Source of the DNA: Sphingomonadaceae bacterium | GTDB taxonomy: Bacteria; Pseudomonadota; Alphaproteobacteria; Sphingomonadales; Sphingomonadaceae | Length of the DNA: 16,443 nucleotides | Reading direction: 5' to 3' | Assembly: GCA_016462305.1 (NCBI GenBank) | Contig: JAEMTM010000029.1 | Location: 1-16,443, forward strand | In this document: piece after piece, positions 6,781 to 13,864 of the stretch | Numbering within the stretch: position 1 is the first letter of the stretch | Layout: every line of letters begins with the position of its first letter | Position numbers and translations under genes: made by a program | Notes under the pieces: model-generated | What the model was told of the DNA's origin: nothing | Database searches by the model: none | Seen by the model: only the letters and a program-made list of their open reading frames with translations

Positions 6781-7706
6781 TATAACTTTCCGAGGCACCA
6801 TAACAAAATCGACTTTTGCGCATGAAGCCGGTTTTCCGCCTCATCCCAAATGAGTGATTGCGGGCCGTCGATCACAGCGTCGGTCACTTCCTCGCCACGA
6901 TGCGCTGGCAGGCAATGTAGGAACTTCGCATCCGGCTTTGCCAAAGCCATGAGGCGTTCATTCACCTGATAGGGCATCATGGCCGCCATCTTGTTATGGG
7001 CATGCTCCTGCCCCATCGACACCCAAGTGTCGGTCACAAGCATGTCTGCGCCTGCCACCGCCTCTGCGGCGTCGCGGGTAAGCGTGATGTTCGCACCAGC
7101 GGCCTTGGCGGCTTGCATGAAATTGCTGTCGCTTTCATACCCTTGGGGTACGGCGATCCGCACATTAAACTGGAACAGCCCTGCCGCCTCCACCACAGAA
7201 TTGAGCACGTTGTTGCCATCACCAAGCCACGCTAATTCTAGCCCCGGCAATTTCTTTCCATGTTCTATCACGGTCAGAAGGTCGGCAACAATCTGACAAG
7301 GGTGCGAAAGATCAGTCAGGCCGTTGATGACGGGCACGCTGGCATAATGTGCCAGTTCCTCGACCTTAGCATGGTCATCCGTGCGGATCATGATGGCATC
7401 GACATAGCGCGACAATACCCGCGCCGTGTCGGCAATGGTTTCACCGCGGCCAAGCTGCATCTGGCCAGAAGCCATAAAGATACTGTCGCCGCCCAATTGC
7501 TTCATCGCCATTTCAAACGATGTCCGCGTGCGAGTCGAGTTTTTCTCAAAAACCATCGCCAATATGTGGCCAGCAAGCGGCGCGTCGGCATCTGATTTGC
7601 CCTTTGGCCATCCGATCCGCGCATTTTTCCTGTCCATGGCATCGTTCAGCATCGCTGCAATTGCATCACCGCCGGCGTCACTCAAGTTCAGGAAGTGGCG
7701 CGTCAT
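6780..7706 (-). CDS. argF: Ornithine carbamoyltransferase
   Basis: This enzyme joins carbamoyl phosphate and ornithine to give citrulline in arginine synthesis. The 308-residue protein carries the carbamoyl-phosphate site STRTRTS (residues 57-63), the HPCQ motif (135-138), the ornithine loop with DTWVSMGQE (226-234), and the HCLPAHRG signature (264-271). GDGNNVLNS is the conserved second-domain loop. Anabolic enzymes have this size, and the argD neighbour also points to the biosynthetic form rather than the arginine deiminase form. Its ATG overlaps the argD stop (ATGA) and its stop overlaps the hslO start, so all three genes are translationally coupled. Confidence 0.97.
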   Translation of the reverse strand: MTRHFLNLSDAGGDAIAAMLNDAMDRKNARIGWPKGKSDADAPLAGHILAMVFEKNSTRTRTSFEMAMKQLGGDSIFMASGQMQLGRGETIADTARVLSRYVDAIMIRTDDHAKVEELAHYASVPVINGLTDLSHPCQIVADLLTVIEHGKKLPGLELAWLGDGNNVLNSVVEAAGLFQFNVRIAVPQGYESDSNFMQAAKAAGANITLTRDAAEAVAGADMLVTDTWVSMGQEHAHNKMAAMMPYQVNERLMALAKPDAKFLHCLPAHRGEEVTDAVIDGPQSLIWDEAENRLHAQKSILLWCLGKL

Positions 7707-8890
7707 GCAGCTTGCGGCATCTGGTAGCTGGCGGCACCCGCCGACAATTTTTCCATGAATGTCTGGATTTCGGCATCACCGATGTTCAACGGCGGTAATA
7801 CGCGGAAGGTGTTGTCACCCGCCGCCACCAACAACAGCCCGTGATTGTCGCGCAAATGCGCCACAAAGGCCCGGGTTTCATGCGTCATCATCACGCCGAG
7901 CATCAGGCCCTTACCGCGCACACCGGTAAACAAATCAGGATAATTGCCGATGAATTGTTCAAGCGTTGAACGTAATTTGTCACCTGTTGAACGCACTTGC
8001 GCCAGAAATTCCGCGTTCGCCACGACATCCCAAACCGCCTGACAGGCCGCCATGGCGAACGGATTGCCGCCATAGGTTGATCCATGCGTACCAACGACCA
8101 TGCCGCGCGCCGCCGCTTCGGTGGCAAGACATGCGCCGACCGGAAATCCGCCGCCCAGGCCCTTTGCCGTCGCCATGATGTCGGGAATGATGCCATATTG
8201 TTCATACGCATATAGCGTGCCCGAACGCGCCACGCCGCATTGCACTTCATCCAGGATCAGCATGATACCATGTTCGTCCGCCAGCGCACGCAGGCCTTGA
8301 ATGAAGGCATCTGACGCAGGACGAACGCCGCCCTCGCCCTGAATGGGTTCAACCAGAAACGCGGCGGTCTTTGGCCCAATGGCTGCCTTTGCGCCTTCCA
8401 GATCGTCAAAATCGACATATTTGAAGCCTTCAAGCAATGGCATGAAGCCCTTGTGCATCTTTTCCTGATTGCTCGCCGAAATCGTCGCCATCGTACGACC
8501 GTGAAAGGCGTTCTTAAAGGTGATGATCTCGAACCGGTCGCTACCTTGGCTCTGATGATACGCCCGCGCAGTTTTGATCGCGCACTCGACGGCTTCGGCA
8601 CCGGAATTGGTGAAAAACACGGTGTCGGCAAAGGTCGTATCCACCAGCCTTTGGGCAAAGGCTTCGCCTTGCGGGCTTCCATAGAGGTTCGATACGTGCA
8701 TAAGCGTTGCAGCCTGATCCTGAATGGCCTTGGTCAGATGCGGATGGCCATGGCCAAGCAAATTCACCGCGATACCAGCGGCAAAATCCAGCGCGCGGCT
8801 GCCGTCTTCGGAAATCAACCAAGCGCCTTCACCGCGCACCGGCCGGAAACCGCAGCGCGGATAGACGGGCATCAAGGGCGTAATCGACAT
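7703..8890 (-). CDS. argD: Acetylornithine/succinyldiaminopimelate aminotransferase
   Basis: This class-III PLP-dependent aminotransferase converts N-acetylglutamate semialdehyde to N-acetylornithine, and often also acts in lysine synthesis. The 395-residue protein shows TNSGAEAVECAIKTAR (PLP phosphate region, near 94-109), FKNAFHGRT, EPIQGEGG, the PLP-binding Asp214 in LILDEVQCGVARSG, and the Schiff-base Lys243 in TAKGLGGGFP. The ATG at 8890 is preceded by GGAAGGAAG at good spacing; a longer in-frame start 13 codons upstream lies in the leader next to the terminator-like hairpin and is less likely. First gene of the argD-argF-hslO operon. A possible promoter and a terminator-like hairpin lie in its leader, which may mean control by attenuation. 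Confidence 0.95.
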   Translation of the reverse strand: MSITPLMPVYPRCGFRPVRGEGAWLISEDGSRALDFAAGIAVNLLGHGHPHLTKAIQDQAATLMHVSNLYGSPQGEAFAQRLVDTTFADTVFFTNSGAEAVECAIKTARAYHQSQGSDRFEIITFKNAFHGRTMATISASNQEKMHKGFMPLLEGFKYVDFDDLEGAKAAIGPKTAAFLVEPIQGEGGVRPASDAFIQGLRALADEHGIMLILDEVQCGVARSGTLYAYEQYGIIPDIMATAKGLGGGFPVGACLATEAAARGMVVGTHGSTYGGNPFAMAACQAVWDVVANAEFLAQVRSTGDKLRSTLEQFIGNYPDLFTGVRGKGLMLGVMMTHETRAFVAHLRDNHGLLLVAAGDNTFRVLPPLNIGDAEIQTFMEKLSAGAASYQMPQAA

Positions 8891-8934
8891 GGTTTTCTTC
8901 CTTCCGACCAAATGTTTGGCATATTTCAAAAGTC

Positions 8935-8959
8935 AAAAAGCGGCCCCACGGGACCGCTT
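8935..8959 (-). terminator. Terminator-like hairpin in the argD leader (possible attenuator)
   Basis: On the minus strand AAGCGGTCC pairs with GGGCCGCTT (9 bp, one G-U wobble, 4-nt loop) and runs into a T-rich tract ending near 8935, then GAC and four more T. This is a good intrinsic terminator shape. No minus-strand gene lies upstream between it and the divergent P450 gene, so it has no obvious transcript to end except the arg operon's own leader. It ends about 45 nt before the argD ATG. Attenuation is an inference. Confidence 0.55.
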
Positions 8960-8973
8960 GTTTCTGCAATTCC

Positions 8974-9002
8974 GCTATAGGCATGTGAAAATGGCAAATC
9001 AA
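8974..9002 (-). promoter_or_regulatory. Candidate promoter of argD-argF-hslO
   Basis: On the minus strand TTGATT (9002-8997) and TATAGC (8979-8974) are separated by 17 bp, a good sigma-70-like pair. Transcription would begin near 8967, placing the terminator-like hairpin within the first few bases of the RNA. A 14-bp palindrome lies 25 bp upstream. Call made by eye only. Confidence 0.4.
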
Positions 9003-9026
9003 GCTATGCCTCTGTATCCGCGCGGC

Positions 9027-9040
9027 GCAATCCGGATTGC
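9027..9040. promoter_or_regulatory. Perfect 14-bp palindrome between divergent argD and P450 promoters
   Basis: GCAATCCGGATTGC is an exact palindrome lying between the two divergent candidate promoters, a natural place for an operator. No regulator gene is adjacent, and the motif matches no site that I can name. It is GC-rich enough that a chance occurrence is possible but uncommon. Confidence 0.3.
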
Positions 9041-9051
9041 AAAGGTTGCAT

Positions 9052-9080
9052 TTGTCGCGATGATCAACCTGCCATATAGC
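9052..9080 (+). promoter_or_regulatory. Candidate promoter of the cytochrome P450 gene
   Basis: TTGTCG (9052-9057) and TATAGC (9075-9080) are separated by 17 bp. The predicted start near 9087 leaves a leader of about 15 nt that contains the AGGAGG Shine-Dalgarno sequence at 9092-9097. The -10 hexamer matches that proposed for argD. Call made by eye only. Confidence 0.4.
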
Positions 9081-9102
9081 GCACGGCGATCAGGAGGCGC
9101 AT

Positions 9103-10467
9103 GTGGCATCAGCATCATCCTTAGCATTCACCCCCGCGCAGCCTGCGCGCGTTCCCGATTGGCTGCCTAGCTGGCGCGGAATGTTCGGCGAGCGTTTGCG
9201 CAGCGCCGTCCACGGGATTGCGGAACCGGCGTTCGACGTTTGGCACAAGCAACGCAGCTTTCTCAACCTGCAGCTCCACGTCGTCAACAATCCGGATATG
9301 ATTGGCCATGTGCTACTTAACAATCATGCCAATTACATACGGCCGCGACTAACCCGCAAAATTTTGAAGCCAATCATCGGCAACGGCCTACTCAGCGCCG
9401 ATGGAGAGGATTGGCGCAAGCAGCGCAAGATCGTCGCGCCGGCCTTCGCTCCTGCTGCGGTGGCCAGCATGGCGCGGCTAATGGCCGAAGCCGCGCAGCG
9501 CCAAATGACCAGATGGCCCGAACAGCGCGCAAAAATCGATATGGCGCGCTTTGCCACCGAGACAACGATGGCGATCATAGCCGAAACATTGTTTTCGGGC
9601 GACCAACGTCTGATGAGCGGTGAGGCAGCAATGCATATCGACCGCGTGATCGCCGCCGTGGGACAACCTCGGCTTTTCAACATGCTTGGCTTGCAGGATT
9701 TCGACCTGAGTCCGAGTATGATTCGCAGGCGCCATTCGCAACGCTGGCTGCGCGCCAGCCTACGCACATTGGTGCGCGAACGCGGCGCTGGCGGCGGTGG
9801 AGATGATTTTTTGGGCGACTTGATGCGCGCGCTTTATGCAGACATGCCGCTTGAGGAGGCCGAAATATTGGCCGTGGACAACGCCATTACCTTTTACGCG
9901 GCGGGGCATGAGACGACCGCAACGACTTTGAGCTGGGCGATCTATTTGCTCGCCGCGCAACCCGAGTTACAGGAAGAAGCCCGCGCCGAAGCCATAGCGG
10001 CACTGTCGCAAAACGACATTGCAACGCTTTCAGACCGCCTCCCCCTTTTGCGTCAAATTCTTGATGAAACGATGCGACTTTATCCATCTGTCGTGCAAAT
10101 CATTCGTGAGGCGGTGGCAGATGACGCTATCGGCGATGTCCGAATCCGCAAGGGCGAACTTGTTTTGGTTTATCCTTGGCTCTTGCACCGGCACCGGCAA
10201 TTGTGGGACAGCCCGGACCAATTCGATCACATGCGCTTCACGCCGCTTAACAAAGCCAAACTGCACCGCTTCCAATATATACCCTTTGGCGTCGGCCCGC
10301 GTGTCTGCGTCGGCGCAAGGTTTGCGGTTACCGAGGCTCTGGTGATTTTGGCGCATTGGCTCGCGGCTCGGCGTTTTGTGCTACCAGACGGACTGAAGCC
10401 AATGCCGACCGGCAATGTCACGCTCCGCCCAAAGGATGGCCTGCCGCTATTCGTCGAGCCGCTTTAG
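9103..10467 (+). CDS. Cytochrome P450
   Basis: This is a 454-residue haem-thiolate monooxygenase. Visible landmarks are the C-helix WRKQRKIVAPAF (104-115), the I-helix oxygen-activation motif AGHETT (267-272), the K-helix ExxR as Glu322-Arg325 (ETMR), the HRHRQLWDSPDQFDHMRF meander, and the haem loop FGVGPRVCVGARF with axial Cys402. There is no N-terminal membrane anchor, so it should be soluble. The start is GTG at 9103, set by AGGAGG five nt upstream; an ATG two bases earlier in another frame stops after seven codons. No ferredoxin or reductase gene is nearby, so redox partners must come from elsewhere. The overall style is nearer the CYP4/CYP102-like bacterial group than the short CYP101 type (impression only); substrate unknown. 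Confidence 0.94.
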   Translation: MASASSLAFTPAQPARVPDWLPSWRGMFGERLRSAVHGIAEPAFDVWHKQRSFLNLQLHVVNNPDMIGHVLLNNHANYIRPRLTRKILKPIIGNGLLSADGEDWRKQRKIVAPAFAPAAVASMARLMAEAAQRQMTRWPEQRAKIDMARFATETTMAIIAETLFSGDQRLMSGEAAMHIDRVIAAVGQPRLFNMLGLQDFDLSPSMIRRRHSQRWLRASLRTLVRERGAGGGGDDFLGDLMRALYADMPLEEAEILAVDNAITFYAAGHETTATTLSWAIYLLAAQPELQEEARAEAIAALSQNDIATLSDRLPLLRQILDETMRLYPSVVQIIREAVADDAIGDVRIRKGELVLVYPWLLHRHRQLWDSPDQFDHMRFTPLNKAKLHRFQYIPFGVGPRVCVGARFAVTEALVILAHWLAARRFVLPDGLKPMPTGNVTLRPKDGLPLFVEPL

Positions 10468-10596
10468 CATTTGACATTTTTCATCGTGCGCCCGCTTCGC
10501 AGCGGCGATCCGGCGCCTCAAATATCCATAGAGCAACAAATGCACCGCCGCCCACAATAGGATAAAAATGATGATCATTTTGGCTGGCGTGCTCAT
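10447..10596 (-). CDS. Possible 49-residue single-pass membrane peptide
   Basis: A short frame on the minus strand starts at an ATG at 10596 and encodes MSTPAKM, then a hydrophobic stretch (IIIFILLWAAVHLLLYGYL, about residues 8-26), then RRR and a charged tail ending KRLDE. One transmembrane helix followed by arginines would place the tail in the cytoplasm. The stop lies 21 bp inside the convergent end of the P450 gene. Only a weak purine-rich stretch precedes the start. I do not recognise the family. The clean helix-plus-positive pattern argues for a real gene; its short length and lack of a good Shine-Dalgarno sequence argue against it. Confidence 0.4.
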   Translation of the reverse strand: MSTPAKMIIIFILLWAAVHLLLYGYLRRRIAAAKRAHDEKCQMLKRLDE

Positions 10597-10994
10597 GCGC
10601 CCACCCATAACGCCGCTTGAGTCATGAACAACCCCGAACTGTTACAACAATCCAGCGTCAAGCGACACATGCGCCGACCATGCCGGGCACAGCAGCGACA
10701 GTCTCTAAAACTATCGCACGATTGCCGTATCTTTGGAAAAAAACCTATCTGCGCCCCAGCGCAGGGTCTTGGTGATACGCAAGGCGAACCTGTCCGAAAA
10801 TCCTTGGCCCTTATAATGGGTAGATTGCATATCGCTGCAGTAAGACATGAGCATGTTCCGATGTTTGTGATGCTTCTTAACGCGCATCGGGGCACGTCAA
10901 GCAATGCAAAATCAGAAGAGGCCCGGTTTACATTTTTGCTACTCACATGTTATCAGCATGCTAAATATTTACGCGGCTATCCATATTTACGCGC
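10597..10994. other. Intergenic stretch downstream of the MipZ-like gene
   Basis: Frames of 117-128 codons can be read on both strands here, but their composition (Cys/Arg-rich, no fold pattern, no good ribosome site) does not look like real protein. The region holds a possible minus-strand terminator (10737-10764) and part of a tandem 18-bp repeat at its right edge. A TATAAT at 10812-10817 (+) lacks a convincing -35. I see no RNA gene. Confidence 0.5.
10737..10764 (-). terminator. Possible intrinsic terminator downstream of the MipZ-like gene
   Basis: CTGCGC and GCGCAG form a perfect 6-bp stem with a 4-nt loop (10749-10764). On the minus strand it is followed after five bases by seven T residues (10743-10737). 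The gap between stem and T-run weakens the call. It would end transcripts arriving from the glmU-glmS-MipZ direction about 230 nt after the last stop. Confidence 0.35.
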
Positions 10995-11001
10995 CTATCC
11001 A
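10966..11001. repeat. Tandem 18-bp direct repeat at the end of the MipZ-like gene
   Basis: Two adjacent 18-bp units, 10966-10983 and 10984-11001, start TATTTACGCG and end CTATCCA, differing at one base. The second unit spans the stop codon of the MipZ-like gene, so the gene's last codons and stop were duplicated as a unit. It could be a replication-slippage product or a pair of binding sites. Confidence 0.8.
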
Positions 11002-11957
11002 ATAGCCTGATTAAGCGCCTCGCTTGGAAGCCTCAGCGCCCGTAACATCGCCCAGATTTCGTCCCGTGCCTGTGGTTGCATTCGGCCCAATTGTGGAATC
11101 TTGTCGAGGTCAAACAGGGTCAACCCTTGCGGAAACAGTTCGCGATAGGTCACGCGTTCGCGCAAACCCGGCACCAGGCGAAAGCCTGCGACTGGCGCGA
11201 TCTTTTCCAGCGCCTCACGCACCTTGATTTCGTTTTTCGTGCCAAGGCTTCGGGATCGGTTCTGCATCACCACCCAATCCAGCGGCTTGGGCCGTATGGC
11301 AAGGCCTGGCTCCTTCAAATGCTCGACCAATCGTGCGAAATTACCAAGCGTTTTGAATTCGCCGCTGCGCGGGTCAATACGGCCAAGCATATCAAGGTCA
11401 ATGAAACTATCATTTACGGGCGTTACAATCGTATCCGCCATGAAAATCGCCCGCCGCGCGATTGGCGAATCATGGCCGCCCACATCAATGATGATGAAGC
11501 TGTGCCGGATCCGCGCCATGCGCAGCTTTTCTTCAAGCTCGCTCTCATTTTGCTGTGCGAGCATGATTTGCTCTGGTCCGGGCAGCTTCACCCCATATTC
11601 CGTCGCGCTTTCCAACCGCGCCCACAAAGCACGGTGGAGCGTCAGTTGCCGCAAGTCAACATCCAGCGCCGCCACGCTTTCACCCGCATTGCAAAGCGCA
11701 ATGCAGGTGTGAAACGCAGACGTAGATTTACCCACGCCGCCTTTTTCATTCGCAAAAACGATGATGTGCCCTTTGGGGGACGACACCGGATATTTTAGCC
11801 AAGCAGGCTCTGGCGACGCAGCGGATGGAAAGGCATTACCCGCAGAGGCGGCAACAGGCGCAGGTGGCCATGGCGCTGCGGCCAAGGTTTCGCGCGGCGG
11901 CGGTGGCCGCAACTTTTGCCGACTGAAAAAATGTCTAAAGCGCGCAAAAAACCGCAA
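10995..11957 (-). CDS. MipZ-like division-plane positioning ATPase (ParA/MinD superfamily)
   Basis: MipZ proteins form a gradient from the ParB-bound poles and inhibit FtsZ away from mid-cell in alphaproteobacteria. The 320-residue product has the deviant Walker A ANEKGGVGKST (69-79) with signature Lys72, the switch segment LDVDLRQ (98-104), Walker B-like FIIIDVGGHDS (154-164), NDSFIDLDMLGRIDP (182-196), LDWVVMQNR, and LRERVTYRELFPQGLTLFDL. These last blocks are particular to MipZ. Residues 1-60 are an added basic, Pro/Ala-rich segment absent from Caulobacter MipZ as I remember it. The start is TTG at 11957, set by GGAGG nine nt upstream; no better start was found. It lies 70 bp after glmS on the same strand, with a hairpin between. 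Confidence 0.88.
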   Translation of the reverse strand: MRFFARFRHFFSRQKLRPPPPRETLAAAPWPPAPVAASAGNAFPSAASPEPAWLKYPVSSPKGHIIVFANEKGGVGKSTSAFHTCIALCNAGESVAALDVDLRQLTLHRALWARLESATEYGVKLPGPEQIMLAQQNESELEEKLRMARIRHSFIIIDVGGHDSPIARRAIFMADTIVTPVNDSFIDLDMLGRIDPRSGEFKTLGNFARLVEHLKEPGLAIRPKPLDWVVMQNRSRSLGTKNEIKVREALEKIAPVAGFRLVPGLRERVTYRELFPQGLTLFDLDKIPQLGRMQPQARDEIWAMLRALRLPSEALNQAIG

Positions 11958-11972
11958 TTGTTCTGACCTCCA

Positions 11973-11998
11973 GGCAATTCAACTGATGGCGAATTGCC
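11973..11998 (-). promoter_or_regulatory. Hairpin between glmS and the MipZ-like gene
   Basis: GGCAATTC (11973-11980) and GAATTGCC (11991-11998) are exact 8-bp inverted repeats with a 10-nt loop. On the minus strand the stem ends just before the GGAGG Shine-Dalgarno sequence of the MipZ-like gene. There is no U-tract, so it is not a standard terminator. It could affect translation start or mRNA processing. A 12-bp palindrome TTTTGCGCAAAA (12016-12027) directly follows the glmS stop. Confidence 0.4.
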
Positions 11999-12027
11999 GA
12001 CACGCTTTCAACGACTTTTGCGCAAAA

Positions 12028-13851
12028 TCACTCCACCGTCACTGACTTGGCCAAATTGCGTGGCTGGTCCACGTCCGTGCCCTTGGCGCAGGCGACATGA
12101 TATGCAAGCAATTGGACAGGCACGGCATAGACCAACGGCGCAATCAGCGGGTGGACCGTTGGCATTTCTATGGTGGCAAGGCAACCTTCGCCTGCTTCGG
12201 CGATGCCTTCGGCGTCGGAAATCAGCACGACCTTGCCGCCACGCGCGCGGACCTCTTGCATATTGCTCACGGTTTTTTCAAACAGCGGCCCGCTGGGCGC
12301 AAGAACGATGACGGGCACGGCTTCGTCGATCAACGCGATTGGCCCATGTTTCATCTCGCCTGAGGCATATCCCTCCGCATGAATGTAGCTGATTTCCTTC
12401 AGCTTCAACGCGCCTTCCATCGCCAGCGGATAATCCGGGCCACGGCCAAGGTAGAGCACGTCACGTGCAGGCGCGATCAAATGCGCCATTGCGGCAATAT
12501 CTTCATCATGCGCCAATGCCGCGTTCAGCGCGGCTGGAGCCTCGATAAGATGACGCACAATCTCGCGTTCTTCCTCGGCGCTCAACTTGCCCTTCACCAG
12601 CGCCAGATGCGCGGCGAGCGCAGCCAACACCGCAAGTTGGCAGGTAAATGCCTTGGTTGAGGCAACACCGATTTCGGGACCGGCATGTGTGGGCAGCAAC
12701 AGGTCCGCCTCACGCGCCATGCTGGATGTCGGCACGTTGACGACAACCGCGATAGTCTGGCCATTTTCCTTGCAGTGGCGCAACGCCGCCAGCGTATCTG
12801 CGGTCTCCCCCGATTGGGATATAAACAGCGCAAGGCCGCCTTCCTCCAACACCGGGTCGCGATACCGAAATTCCGACGCGACATCGATGTCGACGGGCAC
12901 GCGGGCGAAGGTTTCGAACCAATATTTGGCGACCATCCCTGCATAAAAAGACGTGCCGCAGGCAACGATGGTAATGCGTTTGACACCGGCAAGATCAAAA
13001 TCCATCTGCGGCAGGGCAACGGTTTGCTCCAACGGGCGGATGTAGCTGGAGAGTGTTTGCGCGACCACAATCGGCTGCTCAAAAATCTCTTTTTGCATAT
13101 AATGGCGGTAATTGCCCTTTTCGATCTGCGCCGCCGACACGCCGGAGGTGGTAATCTCGCGCTCGACGGGATGATTGTCTTTGTCGAAAATTTGTGCGCC
13201 GTCGCGTGCGACAATCACCCAGTCGCCTTCCTCCAGATAGGCAATTTTCTGCGTCAGTGGCGCAAGGGCAAGTGCGTCCGAACCCAAATAGGTTTCGCCA
13301 TCGCCATAGCCGACGACCAGCGGGCTTCCGAGCCGCGCGCCAATCAGGAAATCGGGAAATTGCCGAAACGCAATCGCAAGGGCAAAGGCTCCGCGCAAAC
13401 GCGGAAGCACAGCCTTCACCGCATCGGCGGGCGAATGGCCGGCCTCGACCTGTTCAGACACCAGATGCGCCACAATTTCGGTATCGGTTTCGCTTTCAAA
13501 CGTGCGCCCACGCGCCGTCAGTTCGTCGCGGAGCTGTTTGAAATTTTCGATAATGCCATTGTGGACCAAGGCCACTTCGCCCGTTGCATGGGGGTGCGCG
13601 TTGCTTGTGGTTGGCGCGCCATGCGTGGCCCAACGGGTGTGGGCGATGCCGATATTGCCCGGCGCATCATCGGTTTTTAGCACGTTGACGAGATTGGCCA
13701 ACTTGCCCTCGGCGCGGCGGCGGATGAGTTGACCGTCAAACACGGTGCAGACGCCAGCGCTGTCATAGCCGCGATACTCCATCCGCTTCAGCCCATCGAC
13801 CAGCCGGTCAGAGACAGGCGATTTGCCAACAATTCCGATAATGCCGCACAT
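12028..13851 (-). CDS. glmS: Glutamine--fructose-6-phosphate aminotransferase (isomerizing)
   Basis: GlmS makes glucosamine-6-phosphate from fructose-6-phosphate and glutamine, the entry step to UDP-GlcNAc for peptidoglycan and lipopolysaccharide. The 607-residue protein begins MCGIIGIVG, with Cys2 as the glutaminase nucleophile after methionine removal. RWATHG and HNGIIENF are glutaminase landmarks. Two SIS domains follow: the first with ACGTSFYAG and SQSGETADT, the second with YLGRGPDYPLAMEGALKLKE. The C-terminal LAKSVTVE is the conserved tail that caps the active site. The ATG is 13 nt after the vapC stop with a poor Shine-Dalgarno sequence, suggesting coupling to upstream genes. Sphingomonads often have glmS next to glmU; here a toxin-antitoxin block separates them. 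Confidence 0.97.
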   Translation of the reverse strand: MCGIIGIVGKSPVSDRLVDGLKRMEYRGYDSAGVCTVFDGQLIRRRAEGKLANLVNVLKTDDAPGNIGIAHTRWATHGAPTTSNAHPHATGEVALVHNGIIENFKQLRDELTARGRTFESETDTEIVAHLVSEQVEAGHSPADAVKAVLPRLRGAFALAIAFRQFPDFLIGARLGSPLVVGYGDGETYLGSDALALAPLTQKIAYLEEGDWVIVARDGAQIFDKDNHPVEREITTSGVSAAQIEKGNYRHYMQKEIFEQPIVVAQTLSSYIRPLEQTVALPQMDFDLAGVKRITIVACGTSFYAGMVAKYWFETFARVPVDIDVASEFRYRDPVLEEGGLALFISQSGETADTLAALRHCKENGQTIAVVVNVPTSSMAREADLLLPTHAGPEIGVASTKAFTCQLAVLAALAAHLALVKGKLSAEEEREIVRHLIEAPAALNAALAHDEDIAAMAHLIAPARDVLYLGRGPDYPLAMEGALKLKEISYIHAEGYASGEMKHGPIALIDEAVPVIVLAPSGPLFEKTVSNMQEVRARGGKVVLISDAEGIAEAGEGCLATIEMPTVHPLIAPLVYAVPVQLLAYHVACAKGTDVDQPRNLAKSVTVE

Positions 13852-13864
13852 TTATTTTTGCTTT

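Noticed and set aside
10593..11010. 117-codon minus and 128-codon plus frames in the P450-MipZ gap
   Set aside because: Both have Cys/Arg-rich or patchy composition with no domain pattern or good start; the gap is treated as non-coding.
11076..11798. 240-codon plus-strand frame
   Set aside because: It is antisense to the MipZ-like gene and shows no recognisable fold or ribosome site.
12685..13680. 331-codon plus-strand frame
   Set aside because: It lies wholly antisense to glmS, whose motifs are complete; long antisense frames are expected opposite GC-rich coding sequence.
13852..13864. glmS ribozyme or riboswitch before glmS
   Set aside because: The gap to vapC is only 13 bp, far too short, and glmS ribozymes are not expected in this group.
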